A program made the position numbers and the translations under genes. The notes under the pieces were generated by a model. It had not been told where the DNA came from, did no database searches, and saw only the letters and a program-made list of their open reading frames with translations. DNA of 64,000 bases from Roseococcus thiosulfatophilus (GTDB taxonomy: Bacteria > Pseudomonadota > Alphaproteobacteria > Acetobacterales > Acetobacteraceae), in assembly GCF_017311575.1 (NCBI RefSeq), contig NZ_JAFFQY010000063.1:1-64000 (forward strand), in the 5' to 3' direction. Positions 32,007 through 40,567 of this stretch are shown here, in pieces (position 1 is the first letter of the stretch; the number at the start of each line of letters is the position of its first letter).

Positions 32007-32459
32007 GTGAAAACCAAGAGGGATTATGTGGACATCATAGGAGGCGCCGTGATGATCGCGGTCGGCCTATGGTTCATGAATCATGCAATGGAATCGTATT
32101 CGATCGGCACGCTGCGCCGCATGGGCCCGGGTTTCTTCCCGGCGGTGCTGGGCGGGCTGATCGCGGTGTTCGGCGTGCTGATCGCACTGCCGGCCTTTTT
32201 CCGCGAAGGTGACCCGCTGGGCTTCGAGGGACGGCCGTTCCTCATGGTCTGCATCTCGATCGGCGTCTTCGCCTTCGTGCTCGAGCGGCTGGGCATGGTC
32301 CCCGCCATCTTCGCGCTGGTGTTCTGTGCGGCCTTCGCAAAGCCCGGCCCCAATCTGATCGAGAACCTCGCCCTCAGCGTCTTCCTCGCCATCTCGGCGG
32401 TCGCCGTGTTCATCTGGGGCCTTGGCATCCCCATCCAAGCCTTCCGGTGGAACATCTGA
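32007..32459 (+). CDS. tctB: Tripartite tricarboxylate transporter TctB-family protein
   Basis: A 150-residue membrane protein with four hydrophobic segments and the TctB pattern: IIGGAVMIAVGLWFM, GPGFFPAVLGGLIAVFGVLI, then a second pair ending in SVFLAISAVAVFIWGLGI. The start is GTG; it is the only start well placed after TGGGGAG. It is the small membrane subunit paired with TctA; the stop overlaps the tctA ATG. Confidence 0.9.
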   Translation: MKTKRDYVDIIGGAVMIAVGLWFMNHAMESYSIGTLRRMGPGFFPAVLGGLIAVFGVLIALPAFFREGDPLGFEGRPFLMVCISIGVFAFVLERLGMVPAIFALVFCAAFAKPGPNLIENLALSVFLAISAVAVFIWGLGIPIQAFRWNI

Positions 32460-33967
32460 TGGAAGTTTTCGGCGATCTCCTCTTCGGGTTCCAGACGGCG
32501 TTTTCGCTGCAGAACCTGATGTACTGCTTCATCGGCGTGTTCCTCGGGACCTTCGTGGGCGTGCTGCCGGGCATCGGCGCGCTGGCCACGATCTCGATGC
32601 TGCTGCCGCTGACCTTCTACGTGCCGCCGACCACAGCGCTCATCATGCTGGCCGGCATCTACTACGGCACGCAGTATGGCGGCTCGACGGCCTCGATCCT
32701 GATGAACCTGCCGGGCACCCCCTCCTCGGCCGTCACCTGCCTCGACGGCTACCCGATGTCCAACAGCGGGCGCGCGGGCGTGGCACTCTTCGTGACCACC
32801 CTGGCCTCCTTCATCGGCGGCAGCATCGGCATCGTCATCCTGACGCTGTTCTCGCCCTCGCTGGCCGAGGTGGCGCTGGCCTTCGGCCCGGCGGAATACT
32901 TCGCCATGATGCTGCTGGGCTTGGTCGCGGCCTCCACCCTCTCCCAGGGATCGCCCGTGAAGGGCATCGCCATGGTGCTGGCGGGGCTGTGCCTGGGCAT
33001 GGTCGGCACGGACGTGCAGACGGGCCAGCAGCGCTACACCTTCGGCATTCCGGAACTGTCGGACGGCTTCAACCTGGTCGCCATCGCGATGGGCCTGTTC
33101 GGCGTGGGCGAGGTGATCGCCAGCGTCAACAAAATCCGCGACCAGAAGGCCGACCAGCGCCAGAAGATCACCTTCCGCTCCATGGTGCCCACGCGGGACG
33201 ACTGGAGCCGCTTCTGGTGGCCCATGCTCCGCGGCACGGGCGTCGGCTCCTTCTTCGGCGCGCTGCCGGGCACGGGCACGACCATCTCGGCCTTCATGGC
33301 CTATGCGGTCGAGAAGAAGATCTCCAAGACGCCCGAGCGCTTCGGCAAGGGCGCGGTGGAGGGCGTGGTCTCGCCCGAGGCCGCGAACAACGCCGCCTCG
33401 CAGACGGCCTTCATCCCCACGCTCACCCTGGGCATCCCGGGTGACGCGGTGATGGCGCTGATGCTGGGTGCCATGATCATCGCCGGCGTGCAGCCTGGCC
33501 CGCGCCTGATCACCGAGCATCCGGAAATCTTCTGGGGCCTGGTGGCCAGCTTCTGGATCGGCAACGTGCTGCTGGTCATCCTCAACCTGCCGCTCATCGG
33601 CATGTGGGTGAAGCTGCTGCAGATCCCCTACCGCTTCCTGTTCCCCTCGATCCTGATGTTCATCGCGATCGGCGTGTTCAGCGTGAACAACAACACCTTC
33701 GACATCTTCATGGTGCTGATCTTCGGGGTGTTCGGCTACTTCCTGATGCTGCTGCGCTTCGAACCGGCGCCGCTGCTGCTGGGCTACATCCTGGGCCCAC
33801 TGATGGAAGAGCATCTGCGCCGGGCCATGCTGCTCTCGCGCGGGGACGCCACGGTGTTCGTGACGCGCCCGATCAGCGCGGCCTTCATCTTCGTGACGAC
33901 GGCCCTGCTGCTCTGGGCGATCTATGCGGCGATCAAGGGCAAGATCAACCCGAAGATCGACGACTGA
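32459..33967 (+). CDS. tctA: Tripartite tricarboxylate transporter permease TctA
   Basis: A 502-residue large permease with about 11-12 spans. The family motif GVFLGTFVGVLPGIGALATI is followed by YYGTQYGGSTASILMNLPG and its repeat half GALPGTGTTISAFMAYAVEK with SPEAANNAASQTAFIPTLTL. The ATG overlaps the tctB stop (TGATG); an upstream GTG is the alternative. With TctB it imports carboxylates using the ion gradient, needing a TctC receptor that is not next to it here. A strong terminator follows. Confidence 0.95.
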   Translation: MEVFGDLLFGFQTAFSLQNLMYCFIGVFLGTFVGVLPGIGALATISMLLPLTFYVPPTTALIMLAGIYYGTQYGGSTASILMNLPGTPSSAVTCLDGYPMSNSGRAGVALFVTTLASFIGGSIGIVILTLFSPSLAEVALAFGPAEYFAMMLLGLVAASTLSQGSPVKGIAMVLAGLCLGMVGTDVQTGQQRYTFGIPELSDGFNLVAIAMGLFGVGEVIASVNKIRDQKADQRQKITFRSMVPTRDDWSRFWWPMLRGTGVGSFFGALPGTGTTISAFMAYAVEKKISKTPERFGKGAVEGVVSPEAANNAASQTAFIPTLTLGIPGDAVMALMLGAMIIAGVQPGPRLITEHPEIFWGLVASFWIGNVLLVILNLPLIGMWVKLLQIPYRFLFPSILMFIAIGVFSVNNNTFDIFMVLIFGVFGYFLMLLRFEPAPLLLGYILGPLMEEHLRRAMLLSRGDATVFVTRPISAAFIFVTTALLLWAIYAAIKGKINPKIDD

Positions 33968-33995
33968 CCCGCCCCCCCCTTCGCGGGGAGACCAG

Positions 33996-34025
33996 GCCGG
34001 CCACCTTCGGGTGGCCGGCTTTTTT
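33996..34025 (+). terminator. Rho-independent terminator after tctA
   Basis: A 10-bp perfect stem (GCCGGCCACC / GGTGGCCGGC) with a TTCG loop is followed by six T. Confidence 0.92.
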
Positions 34026-34120
34026 CATGCTTGCCCGGTTGCCGCCCCACCGTCGCGCTGTAGCCTCGCCCAGGGGAGAGACTTGATGGCCAGCGCTGTC
34101 CGCGGACGACAACAAGACGC

Positions 34121-35344
34121 ATGAGCGCGGCCGAGCCCGGCGGGCGGGGCGCCATCCGGCGTCTCTTCGCCACACCTGATTTCCGGCGCATCTGGCTGCT
34201 GGGTGGCATCGCCAACACCATGCGCTGGCTGGAACTGCTGGCCGCCACGCTCTGGACCTATGAGGCCACGGGCTCCGCCTTCATGGTCGCCGCCGTCGCC
34301 ATGATGCGCGCCCTGCCCATGCTGCTGCTGGGCGCCGTGGCCGGCGCGCTGGCCGAACGACTGGACCGGCGGCGGCTGCTGATCGCGCTGCAGGCCAGTT
34401 CGGCCGGGGGCGCGGGGCTGGTGGCGCTGCTGGCCGCATTGGGCTGGATCGCGCCCTGGCACCTGATGGCGCAGGGGCTGCTGGCGGGCCTCGCCTGGGC
34501 CGGCGAGATGGCCATGCGCCGCCGCATGGCCGCCGACGCCGCCCCCCCGGACGACCTGGTGCAGGCGGTGGCGCTGGACACCACGACAGGCAGCACCACC
34601 CGCGCCCTGGGCCCGCTGCTGGGCGGCGCGCTGTTCCAGCTGACCGGCCTCGCCCCCGCCGCGGCCATCGCCTGCGGCTTCCACCTGCTGGCGCTGTTCC
34701 TCGCCTGGCGGGTGACGCCGCCGCGGCCCGTGGTTCGGGCGCCGCAATCGGCGCTGTCGGGCATCGTGGAGGCGGCCCGATTCGCCCTCTCCGAACCCCG
34801 GCTTCGCATGGTGCTGGGGGTGACGCTCATCATGAACGTCTTCGCCTTCTGCTATGCGGGCATCCTGCCGGCCTTCGGCGCGGCGGCCTTTGGCGCGTCC
34901 GGCGCCGCGATCGGCCTGCTGGCGGCGGCCGAGCCCTTCGGCGCGCTGCTGGGCGGGCTGTGGATGGCCCTGCGCCGGCGCGCGCCGCCGGGGCTGTTTC
35001 CCTTCGTGGCGGGCAGCCTGCTCTTCTTCGCCTGCCTGCTGCTGGTGGTGTCCAGCCCCTCCTACATCCTGGCCTGGGTGCTGCTGGTGCTGGGGGGGCT
35101 CGGAACGGCGCGTTTCGCGGCGATGCAGACCTCGCTGGTCATGACCCATGCGCCGCCCGAAATCCGCTCGCGCGTGCTGGGCCTGGTCACGACCTGCATC
35201 GGCGCGGGGCCCGCCGGCGTGCTGCTGGTGGGCGCGCTGGCGGAACGTCTGGGCCCGCACGCCGCGCTCTACATCATGGCCACGCTGGGCCTCGTGCTGC
35301 TGCTGGCGCTGCTCGTCCGCGAATGGCGGTTCAGCCGGGAGTGA
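34121..35344 (+). CDS. Major facilitator superfamily transporter (EntS-like)
   Basis: A 407-residue protein with 12 predicted spans. It shows the short N-terminus and the TPDFRRIWLLGGIANTMRWL start of the DHA3/EntS group, then the loop AERLDRRRLLIALQ and a central gap, and a C-terminal half with GILPAFGAAAFGAS and RSRVLGLVTTCIGAGPAG. Such members usually export small molecules such as siderophores or drugs. Its end overlaps the convergent ridA-like gene by 14 bp. Confidence 0.85.
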   Translation: MSAAEPGGRGAIRRLFATPDFRRIWLLGGIANTMRWLELLAATLWTYEATGSAFMVAAVAMMRALPMLLLGAVAGALAERLDRRRLLIALQASSAGGAGLVALLAALGWIAPWHLMAQGLLAGLAWAGEMAMRRRMAADAAPPDDLVQAVALDTTTGSTTRALGPLLGGALFQLTGLAPAAAIACGFHLLALFLAWRVTPPRPVVRAPQSALSGIVEAARFALSEPRLRMVLGVTLIMNVFAFCYAGILPAFGAAAFGASGAAIGLLAAAEPFGALLGGLWMALRRRAPPGLFPFVAGSLLFFACLLLVVSSPSYILAWVLLVLGGLGTARFAAMQTSLVMTHAPPEIRSRVLGLVTTCIGAGPAGVLLVGALAERLGPHAALYIMATLGLVLLLALLVREWRFSRE

Positions 35345-35723
35345 ACGCCTCCGCCTCCACTTCCACCAGGAAGCGCGGGTCCGCGAGGCCCGCCACGATC
35401 AGCAGGGTGGAGGTGGGGGCATGGCCCTCAAGTGCGGCGTCGCGCAGGTCGCGCCAGGGCTGGATCAGCGCGGGGTCCGTCAGGAACACCGTCACCTTCA
35501 CGATGTCGCGCGGCCCCATGCCATGCGCGGCCAGGATGGCGGTGAGGTTGGCGAGGCTCTGGCGGATCTGCGCGGGGCCATCGGCTGGCACGCTGCCATC
35601 CGGCGCCACGCCCACCTGTCCCGAGATGACGAGGCGCCGCCCCGGCCCCTGCACCAGGCAGGCCAGGGAATAGCGCGAGGCGGGCGCGCGCACGCCGTCC
35701 GGGTTGCTGAAGGTCAGGCTCAT
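35331..35723 (-). CDS. RidA/YjgF family protein
   Basis: A 130-residue member of the Rid family. The start is SNPDGVRAPASRYSLA, the core GRRLVISGQVGVAPDGSVPA, and a C-terminal VEVEAEAF. The canonical RidA arginine that deaminates imines is not evident: the strand near IVAGLADPRFLVEVEA lacks the usual R-x-x-V-x-V. It probably belongs to a Rid side branch. It overlaps the MFS gene end and follows the lipoprotein gene. Confidence 0.82.
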   Translation of the reverse strand: MSLTFSNPDGVRAPASRYSLACLVQGPGRRLVISGQVGVAPDGSVPADGPAQIRQSLANLTAILAAHGMGPRDIVKVTVFLTDPALIQPWRDLRDAALEGHAPTSTLLIVAGLADPRFLVEVEAEAFTPG

Positions 35724-36337
35724 GTCCGGGGCAGCTCCTCGCGCGCGACGGGCGGCGGCGGGGCGGCGCGCTCGCCCTCCACCAGGTAGGCGCGTAGGGC
35801 GCGGCGCAGCTGGAACTCGAACTCGGTGTTGAGGTCGAACATGGCTTGGCGCAGCATGGTCTCGGCCACGGCCATGCGGCCCACCGGGTCGCTGTCGAGC
35901 GTCTGCATGCGGGTAGCGCTCGCTTCAGCGAAGCCCAGGCGCAGCCCCGTGGGGTTGCGGATTTCCAGGCGGCAGGTCAGGCGCAGGTCCAGCCGTTCCT
36001 GTGGCTGGGCGAAGAGGCCCTGCCCGGGCGGGCCGGGTTCGCGCAAAATCTGCGCGCGGGTCACGACGAAGCGCGCGCTGTTCTGGGTGCCGAAGGCGAA
36101 GAGGCGGTCCTGGCCCATGGTCCGCACCGCCTCGGCCGCGCTGGGGCGCAATTCGCGGCCCAGGTCGTTGGGGCCGGCGAAGGCCAGCTCCTCCTCGATG
36201 GCAATGGTGGCGACATCCAGGCGCAGCGGCGTGAGGTGCCGGTAGCCGATGGGCGGGCCCTCCACCCGCGGGATGGCGGGGGCCGCGCAGGCGGCGAGGC
36301 CCGCGGGCAGGGCGAGCAGCGCGCGGCGGCCGATCAT
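35720..36337 (-). CDS. Predicted lipoprotein of unknown function
   Basis: A 205-residue exported protein. The N-terminus MIGRRALLALPAGLAACAAP carries a lipobox-like LAAC at about residues 14-17. Then come a beta-rich part, with the LRLTCRLEIRNPTGLRLGF stretch, and a helical C-terminus (AVAETMLRQAMFDLNTEFEF). ATG overlaps the hslO stop by 4 bp. No family recognised. Its place after hslO suggests a shared transcript only. Confidence 0.7.
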   Translation of the reverse strand: MIGRRALLALPAGLAACAAPAIPRVEGPPIGYRHLTPLRLDVATIAIEEELAFAGPNDLGRELRPSAAEAVRTMGQDRLFAFGTQNSARFVVTRAQILREPGPPGQGLFAQPQERLDLRLTCRLEIRNPTGLRLGFAEASATRMQTLDSDPVGRMAVAETMLRQAMFDLNTEFEFQLRRALRAYLVEGERAAPPPPVAREELPRT

Positions 36338-37272
36338 GCGCTGGCCCCCCGCAGGCTGTCCCGCGCGAAGCGGAAATCCACGTTGCAGAATTCGCAGGTC
36401 ATGGTGATGGTCCCGTCCTTCGCCATGTGGTCGAGGTCCTCGACCGGGAAGCCCTCCAGCACGCCCGCGAGGCGCGAGCGCGAACACCGGCAGCCATAGG
36501 CCAGCGCCCGGGGCTGGTCGAGCATCAGCCCCTCCTGGTGGAACAGCCGGTGCAGCAGGCGCTCGGCCGGCAGGGCGTCATCCAGCATCTCGGCCTCGGT
36601 CAGCGTGTGGGCCAGGGCCAGCGCCGTGTCCCAGGCATCGTCATCACCGGCGCTGTCGGCGATGCCGCCCTCCACCGCCACGCGCTCCATGATGAAGGCG
36701 GCCGCGCGCCAGCCCGCCTCGGTGCGGGCGCAGGCGAGGCGGACGAAGCTGCGCAGCTGCTCGGAGGTGGCGAAGTAGTTGGCCGTCATCTCCGAGAGGC
36801 TGGCACCCTCGATGGCGACGATGCCCTGGTAGCGCTCCATGTCCGGGCCCTGGTCGCAGGTGAAGGCCAGGTAGCCCTTGCCCAGCAGCGCCCGGGCCGA
36901 GGGGTTGCGGCCATAGCGGGCCAGCTTCTCCGCATCCACGCGGGCATAGCCGCGCAGGCCACCCATGTCGGTGCAGTCCGTCACCAGCATGGGGATGGGG
37001 CCGTCGCCCTTGGCCTGGACGGAGAAGGAGCCCTTGTATTTCAGCGCGGAGGCGAGGCCGGCCGTCAGCGCCATGGCCTCACCCATCAGCCGGGCCACGG
37101 CCTCGGGGTGGTCATGGCGGGAGAGCAGGGCCTCGGCGAGCGGGCCGAGGCGCAGCAGGCGGCCGCGCACGGGCTTCTGTGCCAGGTGGAAGGGCACGAC
37201 GCCCCGCGGCACCACGAGGTCGGGCACGGGGGGGCGGTCATGGTCGAGGAAGTCGGGCTTGGGCTGGGTCAC
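36334..37272 (-). CDS. hslO: Redox-regulated chaperone Hsp33
   Basis: A 312-residue Hsp33. The folded N-terminal part has EALLSRHDHPEAVARLMGEA, YKGSFSVQAKGDGPIPMLV, and the linker. The C-terminal zinc centre has CRC and CEFC, the four cysteines that release zinc on oxidation and switch the chaperone on. The full length fits. It is first in a run of same-strand genes with the lipoprotein and RidA-like genes. Confidence 0.95.
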   Translation of the reverse strand: MTQPKPDFLDHDRPPVPDLVVPRGVVPFHLAQKPVRGRLLRLGPLAEALLSRHDHPEAVARLMGEAMALTAGLASALKYKGSFSVQAKGDGPIPMLVTDCTDMGGLRGYARVDAEKLARYGRNPSARALLGKGYLAFTCDQGPDMERYQGIVAIEGASLSEMTANYFATSEQLRSFVRLACARTEAGWRAAAFIMERVAVEGGIADSAGDDDAWDTALALAHTLTEAEMLDDALPAERLLHRLFHQEGLMLDQPRALAYGCRCSRSRLAGVLEGFPVEDLDHMAKDGTITMTCEFCNVDFRFARDSLRGASA

Positions 37273-37308
37273 GCCCTTCAGATAGCGTGCCCGGCCGCCC
37301 AGCGCACC

Positions 37309-37404
37309 CTACCCGACCACCAGGAGCATGATCTGCACCAGCGCGGCCAGGACCATCGCCGCGATGACATAGGGGGCGAGCTGGTGCGGATCGGGGATCT
37401 TCAC
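37309..37404 (-). CDS. Possible 31-residue single-span membrane peptide
   Basis: A short frame begins at GTG between marR and hslO on the same strand. It reads as a short polar start (MKIPDPHQL) then one hydrophobic helix (YVIAAMVLAALVQIMLL) and ends at TAG. No ribosome site stands out, and no longer in-frame start exists. The hydrophobic run is its only support, so it may be chance. Confidence 0.3.
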   Translation of the reverse strand: MKIPDPHQLAPYVIAAMVLAALVQIMLLVVG

Positions 37405-37414
37405 CGCCGGGGCG

Positions 37415-37879
37415 TCACGCCGCGACGGCGCGGCGCCCGCGGCCGGGACGGGTCATCATGGCGCGCAGCAGCTGCTTGAAGGCCGCGGGGTCCATGTCGG
37501 GGAAGCGGGCCAGCACCTGCGCCTCGTGATGGCGCGCCGCCACCAGCAGGTCCTGCACCAGGGCCTGGCCGCGCTCCGTGGCCTCGATGCGGACCACGCG
37601 ACGGTCCCGCGCATCGGGCAGGCGCTGGACCAGCCCATCGCGCACCATCCGGTCGAGCAGCTTGGTCATGGTGGGCTGTTGCAGCAGGCAGGCCTCGGCC
37701 AGGCCCGTCACCGTCTCGGGCGTGCTGCCCGAGAGCGTGGCCAGCACGCGCCACACCGGCACCGAGACGCCGGCGCGGCGCAACGTGGCATGGAACTCCG
37801 CCGAAAGAGTGTGCGAGGCACGGGCCAGCAGATACAGCAGGTAATCGTCAACGAATCGCGAATTGGTGCGCCCGTCCAT
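37415..37879 (-). CDS. MarR-family transcriptional regulator
   Basis: A 154-residue winged-helix protein: VPVWRVLATLSGSTPETVTG, then LAEACLLQQPTMTKLLDRMV (recognition helix) and the wing DARDRRVVRIEATERGQALV. The start was chosen for an AGGA about 8 bp upstream; ATGs at 37909 and 37924 would add 10-15 residues. MarR proteins repress genes until a ligand, often an aromatic acid, binds. Targets may include the following genes or the divergent region; none is evident. Confidence 0.88.
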   Translation of the reverse strand: MDGRTNSRFVDDYLLYLLARASHTLSAEFHATLRRAGVSVPVWRVLATLSGSTPETVTGLAEACLLQQPTMTKLLDRMVRDGLVQRLPDARDRRVVRIEATERGQALVQDLLVAARHHEAQVLARFPDMDPAAFKQLLRAMMTRPGRGRRAVAA

Positions 37880-37981
37880 GGAGTGATCCTGATTCCGGAT
37901 GATGTTCATGCCGCACACTGACAAGTATATTCATGGGCACGCAATTGCGGGGAACTACGCATACCTTGTGGGAAGGTTCGC

Positions 37982-38914
37982 TCAGGGCAGACGTTGGGCG
38001 GCCCGCCGCTGCTCATAGGCGCGGGCATGCAGTGCCGCCGCGGCGTGCCAATGGGCCTCCACACCGGCGCGATGCGCGGCCTCCAGCAGGAAGCCCAGGA
38101 TGTGCTCGCCCTCGGTGCGGTGGCCACCCTCGATGTCGCGCAGCAGGGAAGTGGCGTAGGCGCTGCCGGGGTCCGCGAAGAGCTGGCCGTATTCGGCCAT
38201 GAAGGCCGCCGGCATGGGGTGGCCGTGATGCGCGGCGATGGCGGCGTTGCGCGCCAGCACCTCGGCCAGGAAGGGCGCGCCGCCCGCGCGCACCACCTCG
38301 CCCACATTGGCGCGCATCAGGACGGTGCCGATGGCCGCGCTGCCCAGATGCACCAGCTTCTCCCACATGCGCTGGCCGATATCGGCCACGGCCTGGGCGA
38401 CCATGCCCTTGGCGGGTGTGAAGGCGGCCGCGATGTCGCGCACGCGTGGCGACATCGTGCCGTCCTGTTCGCCAAAAGTCAGCCAGCGCCAGTCGTTCAG
38501 GTGCCGCACCACGCCCTCGGGCGAGAGCGTCGCCTGGATCTTGCACAGGCCGCCCAGCACCCGTTCCGGGCCAAAGGCGTGACCAAGTGTCTCCACATGC
38601 GACAAACCATTGAGCACGGGCAGGATGGCGGTGCGCCCATCCACGGCGGGGCGCAGGACGGCCATGGCCTCGTCCAGGTCATAGGCCTTGCAGGCCAGCA
38701 GGATCACGTCCCAGCCTGGCCCTAGCGCCTCGGCCGTCACGGTCTTCACCTGTAGCCGGGCCTCGCCGAAGGGGCTTTCGATCCGCAGCCCTTGCGTGGC
38801 GAGCTGCGCCGCGCGGCGCGGGCGCACCAGGAAGGTGACGTCGCCGCCGGCCTCCGCCAGCCGCCCCCCGAAATAACCCCCCAGCGCGCCGGCCCCGAGC
38901 ACGAGCAACCGCAT
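37982..38914 (-). CDS. Ketopantoate reductase family protein (ApbA/PanE-like)
   Basis: A 310-residue protein. Its Rossmann start is LLVLGAGALGGYFGGRLAEA. It then shows DVILLACKAYDLDEAMAVLR, ILPVLNGLSHVETLG, with the conserved Lys in CKAYD and the Asn in LNG, and C-terminal domain motifs KLVHLGSAAIGTVLMRANVG and AYATSLLRDIEGGHRTEGEH. Pantothenate synthesis is the classical role, but many bacteria carry several copies, so this one may serve another 2-oxo acid. An in-frame extension beyond this ATG only mirrors the macA-like gene. Confidence 0.85.
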   Translation of the reverse strand: MRLLVLGAGALGGYFGGRLAEAGGDVTFLVRPRRAAQLATQGLRIESPFGEARLQVKTVTAEALGPGWDVILLACKAYDLDEAMAVLRPAVDGRTAILPVLNGLSHVETLGHAFGPERVLGGLCKIQATLSPEGVVRHLNDWRWLTFGEQDGTMSPRVRDIAAAFTPAKGMVAQAVADIGQRMWEKLVHLGSAAIGTVLMRANVGEVVRAGGAPFLAEVLARNAAIAAHHGHPMPAAFMAEYGQLFADPGSAYATSLLRDIEGGHRTEGEHILGFLLEAAHRAGVEAHWHAAAALHARAYEQRRAAQRLP

Positions 38915-38977
38915 GGTCTTTTTCCCCTGATCTGCCGCAACATCGGCGTTACACCCGCATGCCATGTTACGGGAGCC

Positions 38978-40567
38978 ATGCGCAAAGCCCTCCCCCTGCT
39001 GATCCTCGCCGCCGCCCTCACCGGGGGTGGCTATCTCTATGGAGGCCAGGCGCTGGCCACCCTCGGCTGGGGCACGGGCGAGTCCGCCGGGCCGCGCCTG
39101 CGCGCCGCCCCCGTGGACCGCGGGCCCATCACCGCCATCGTCTCGGCCACCGGAACGGTGAACCCCGTGGTCTCGGTCATCGTGGGCAGCCAGCTTTCTG
39201 GTCAGGTGCGCGAGGTGGCGGGCGACTTCAACCAGCGCGTCACCGCGGGGCAGCTTCTGGCAAGGCTCGACACGCAGCAGCTGGAGGCCTCGCGCGCCGC
39301 CGCGGCGGCCGAGCTGAGCTCCGCCGAAGCGGCCGTCGCCGTCGCCGACGCCTCCGCCCAGCGCGCCGATGCCGAGGCGTTGCGCGCGGCGGCACAGCTC
39401 GCCACGGCCCGCGCCAACATCACCCGCGTGGCCGCGCAGACCCAGGATGCCGAATTCGAGGCCCGCCGCACGGAGGAACTTCGCCGCAGCGGCGTGGGCG
39501 CGGTGCGCGACGCCACGCGCGCGGGCTTCACCGTGGAGGGTGCGCGCGCGCAACTCGCCGCCACCGAGGCCGAGGCGACCCAGGCCGAGGCGCAGCTTGC
39601 CGCCGCGCAGGCCGCGGCGCGCACCGCCCATGCGCAGGTGGCCGCCGCCCGCGCCACGCTGGCGCAGCGCACGGCGCAGCTGCGCCAGGTGGATGTGAGC
39701 CTCTCCTTCGCCGTGATCCGCAGCCCCATTGATGGCATCATCGTCTCGCGCAGCGTGGATCTGGGGCAGACGGTGGCGGCCTCCCTGCAGGCGCCGACGC
39801 TCTTCAACATCGCGGCCAACCTGGATGAGATGGAGGTCTGGGCGACGGTGGACGAGGCCGATATCGGCCGCATCCAGCCGGGCCAGTCCGTGACCTTCAC
39901 CGTCGCCGCCCATCCGCAAACGAACTTGATCGGGCGGGTGAAGGACATCCGCCTCAGCCCCACCACGGTGAACAACGTGGTCACCTACACGGTGGTGGTG
40001 ACGGCGGCGAACCGCGAGGGCCGCATGCTGCCCGGGATGACGGCCACCCTTCGCATCGTGACCGACGCACGCCCCGAGGCGCTGCGCGTGCCCAATGCCG
40101 CGCTGCGCTGGCGCCCGGCCGGAACTGGCACCGCCGCCGCGCCCGCCAACCCCATGGAAGCCGCCCTGCGCGAGATGGAGGACGTGACCCCCGCCCAACG
40201 CCAGGCCATCGAGGCCGCGCAGGCCGAGTTTCGCGCCGCGATGGAGGCTCTGCCCGCCGATGCCGAGGCCCGTCGCCGTGGCGCCCAGGCCGCCCGCCAG
40301 CGCCTGCAGGCGGCCCTGACCTCCAGCCTGACGCCCGACCAGCGCGCCCGCCTTGCCGCCGCGCGGGGCCAGCGCGGTGCCGCCATGGGCACGGTCCATG
40401 TGCTGGAGGCGAATGGCACCACGCGCGCCATCTCCGTCCGGACCGGCCTGACCGATGGCCAGGTGACGGAGGTGCTCTCCGGCGCGCTGGAGGAGGGGAT
40501 GCAGGTGGTGGTCGGCACGGAGCGCGCCGGCGCCGCCCGCGCGCCAACCGGGCGGGGGCTGTTTTGA
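38978..40567 (+). CDS. macA: MacA-like periplasmic adaptor of an ABC exporter, with LTxxQ-type insert
   Basis: A 529-residue HlyD-family adaptor. An N-terminal anchor or signal (about residues 1-25) precedes the lipoyl half GSQLSGQVREVAGDFNQRVT, a long coiled-coil hairpin (about 100-250), SFAVIRSPIDGIIVSRSVDLG, and the beta-barrel. Between barrel and C-terminal domain, at about 392-465, there is a helical insert with two LTxxQ-like motifs (VTPAQRQAI, LTPDQRARLAAARGQ) of the kind seen in Spy/CpxP proteins. The last 50 residues return to the adaptor fold. It connects the MacB permease to an outer-membrane channel; no TolC gene is nearby. Confidence 0.9.
   Translation: MRKALPLLILAAALTGGGYLYGGQALATLGWGTGESAGPRLRAAPVDRGPITAIVSATGTVNPVVSVIVGSQLSGQVREVAGDFNQRVTAGQLLARLDTQQLEASRAAAAAELSSAEAAVAVADASAQRADAEALRAAAQLATARANITRVAAQTQDAEFEARRTEELRRSGVGAVRDATRAGFTVEGARAQLAATEAEATQAEAQLAAAQAAARTAHAQVAAARATLAQRTAQLRQVDVSLSFAVIRSPIDGIIVSRSVDLGQTVAASLQAPTLFNIAANLDEMEVWATVDEADIGRIQPGQSVTFTVAAHPQTNLIGRVKDIRLSPTTVNNVVTYTVVVTAANREGRMLPGMTATLRIVTDARPEALRVPNAALRWRPAGTGTAAAPANPMEAALREMEDVTPAQRQAIEAAQAEFRAAMEALPADAEARRRGAQAARQRLQAALTSSLTPDQRARLAAARGQRGAAMGTVHVLEANGTTRAISVRTGLTDGQVTEVLSGALEEGMQVVVGTERAGAARAPTGRGLF

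Noticed and set aside
32081-33814. A 577-residue minus-strand frame opposite tctBA
   Set aside because: Composition is His/Arg/Glu/Gln-rich with no domain; tctBA on the plus strand has strong family motifs.
38915-40399. Minus-strand extension of the ketopantoate reductase frame to over 800 residues
   Set aside because: The added part mirrors the MacA-like gene, and a good ATG with GGGGAA exists at 38914.
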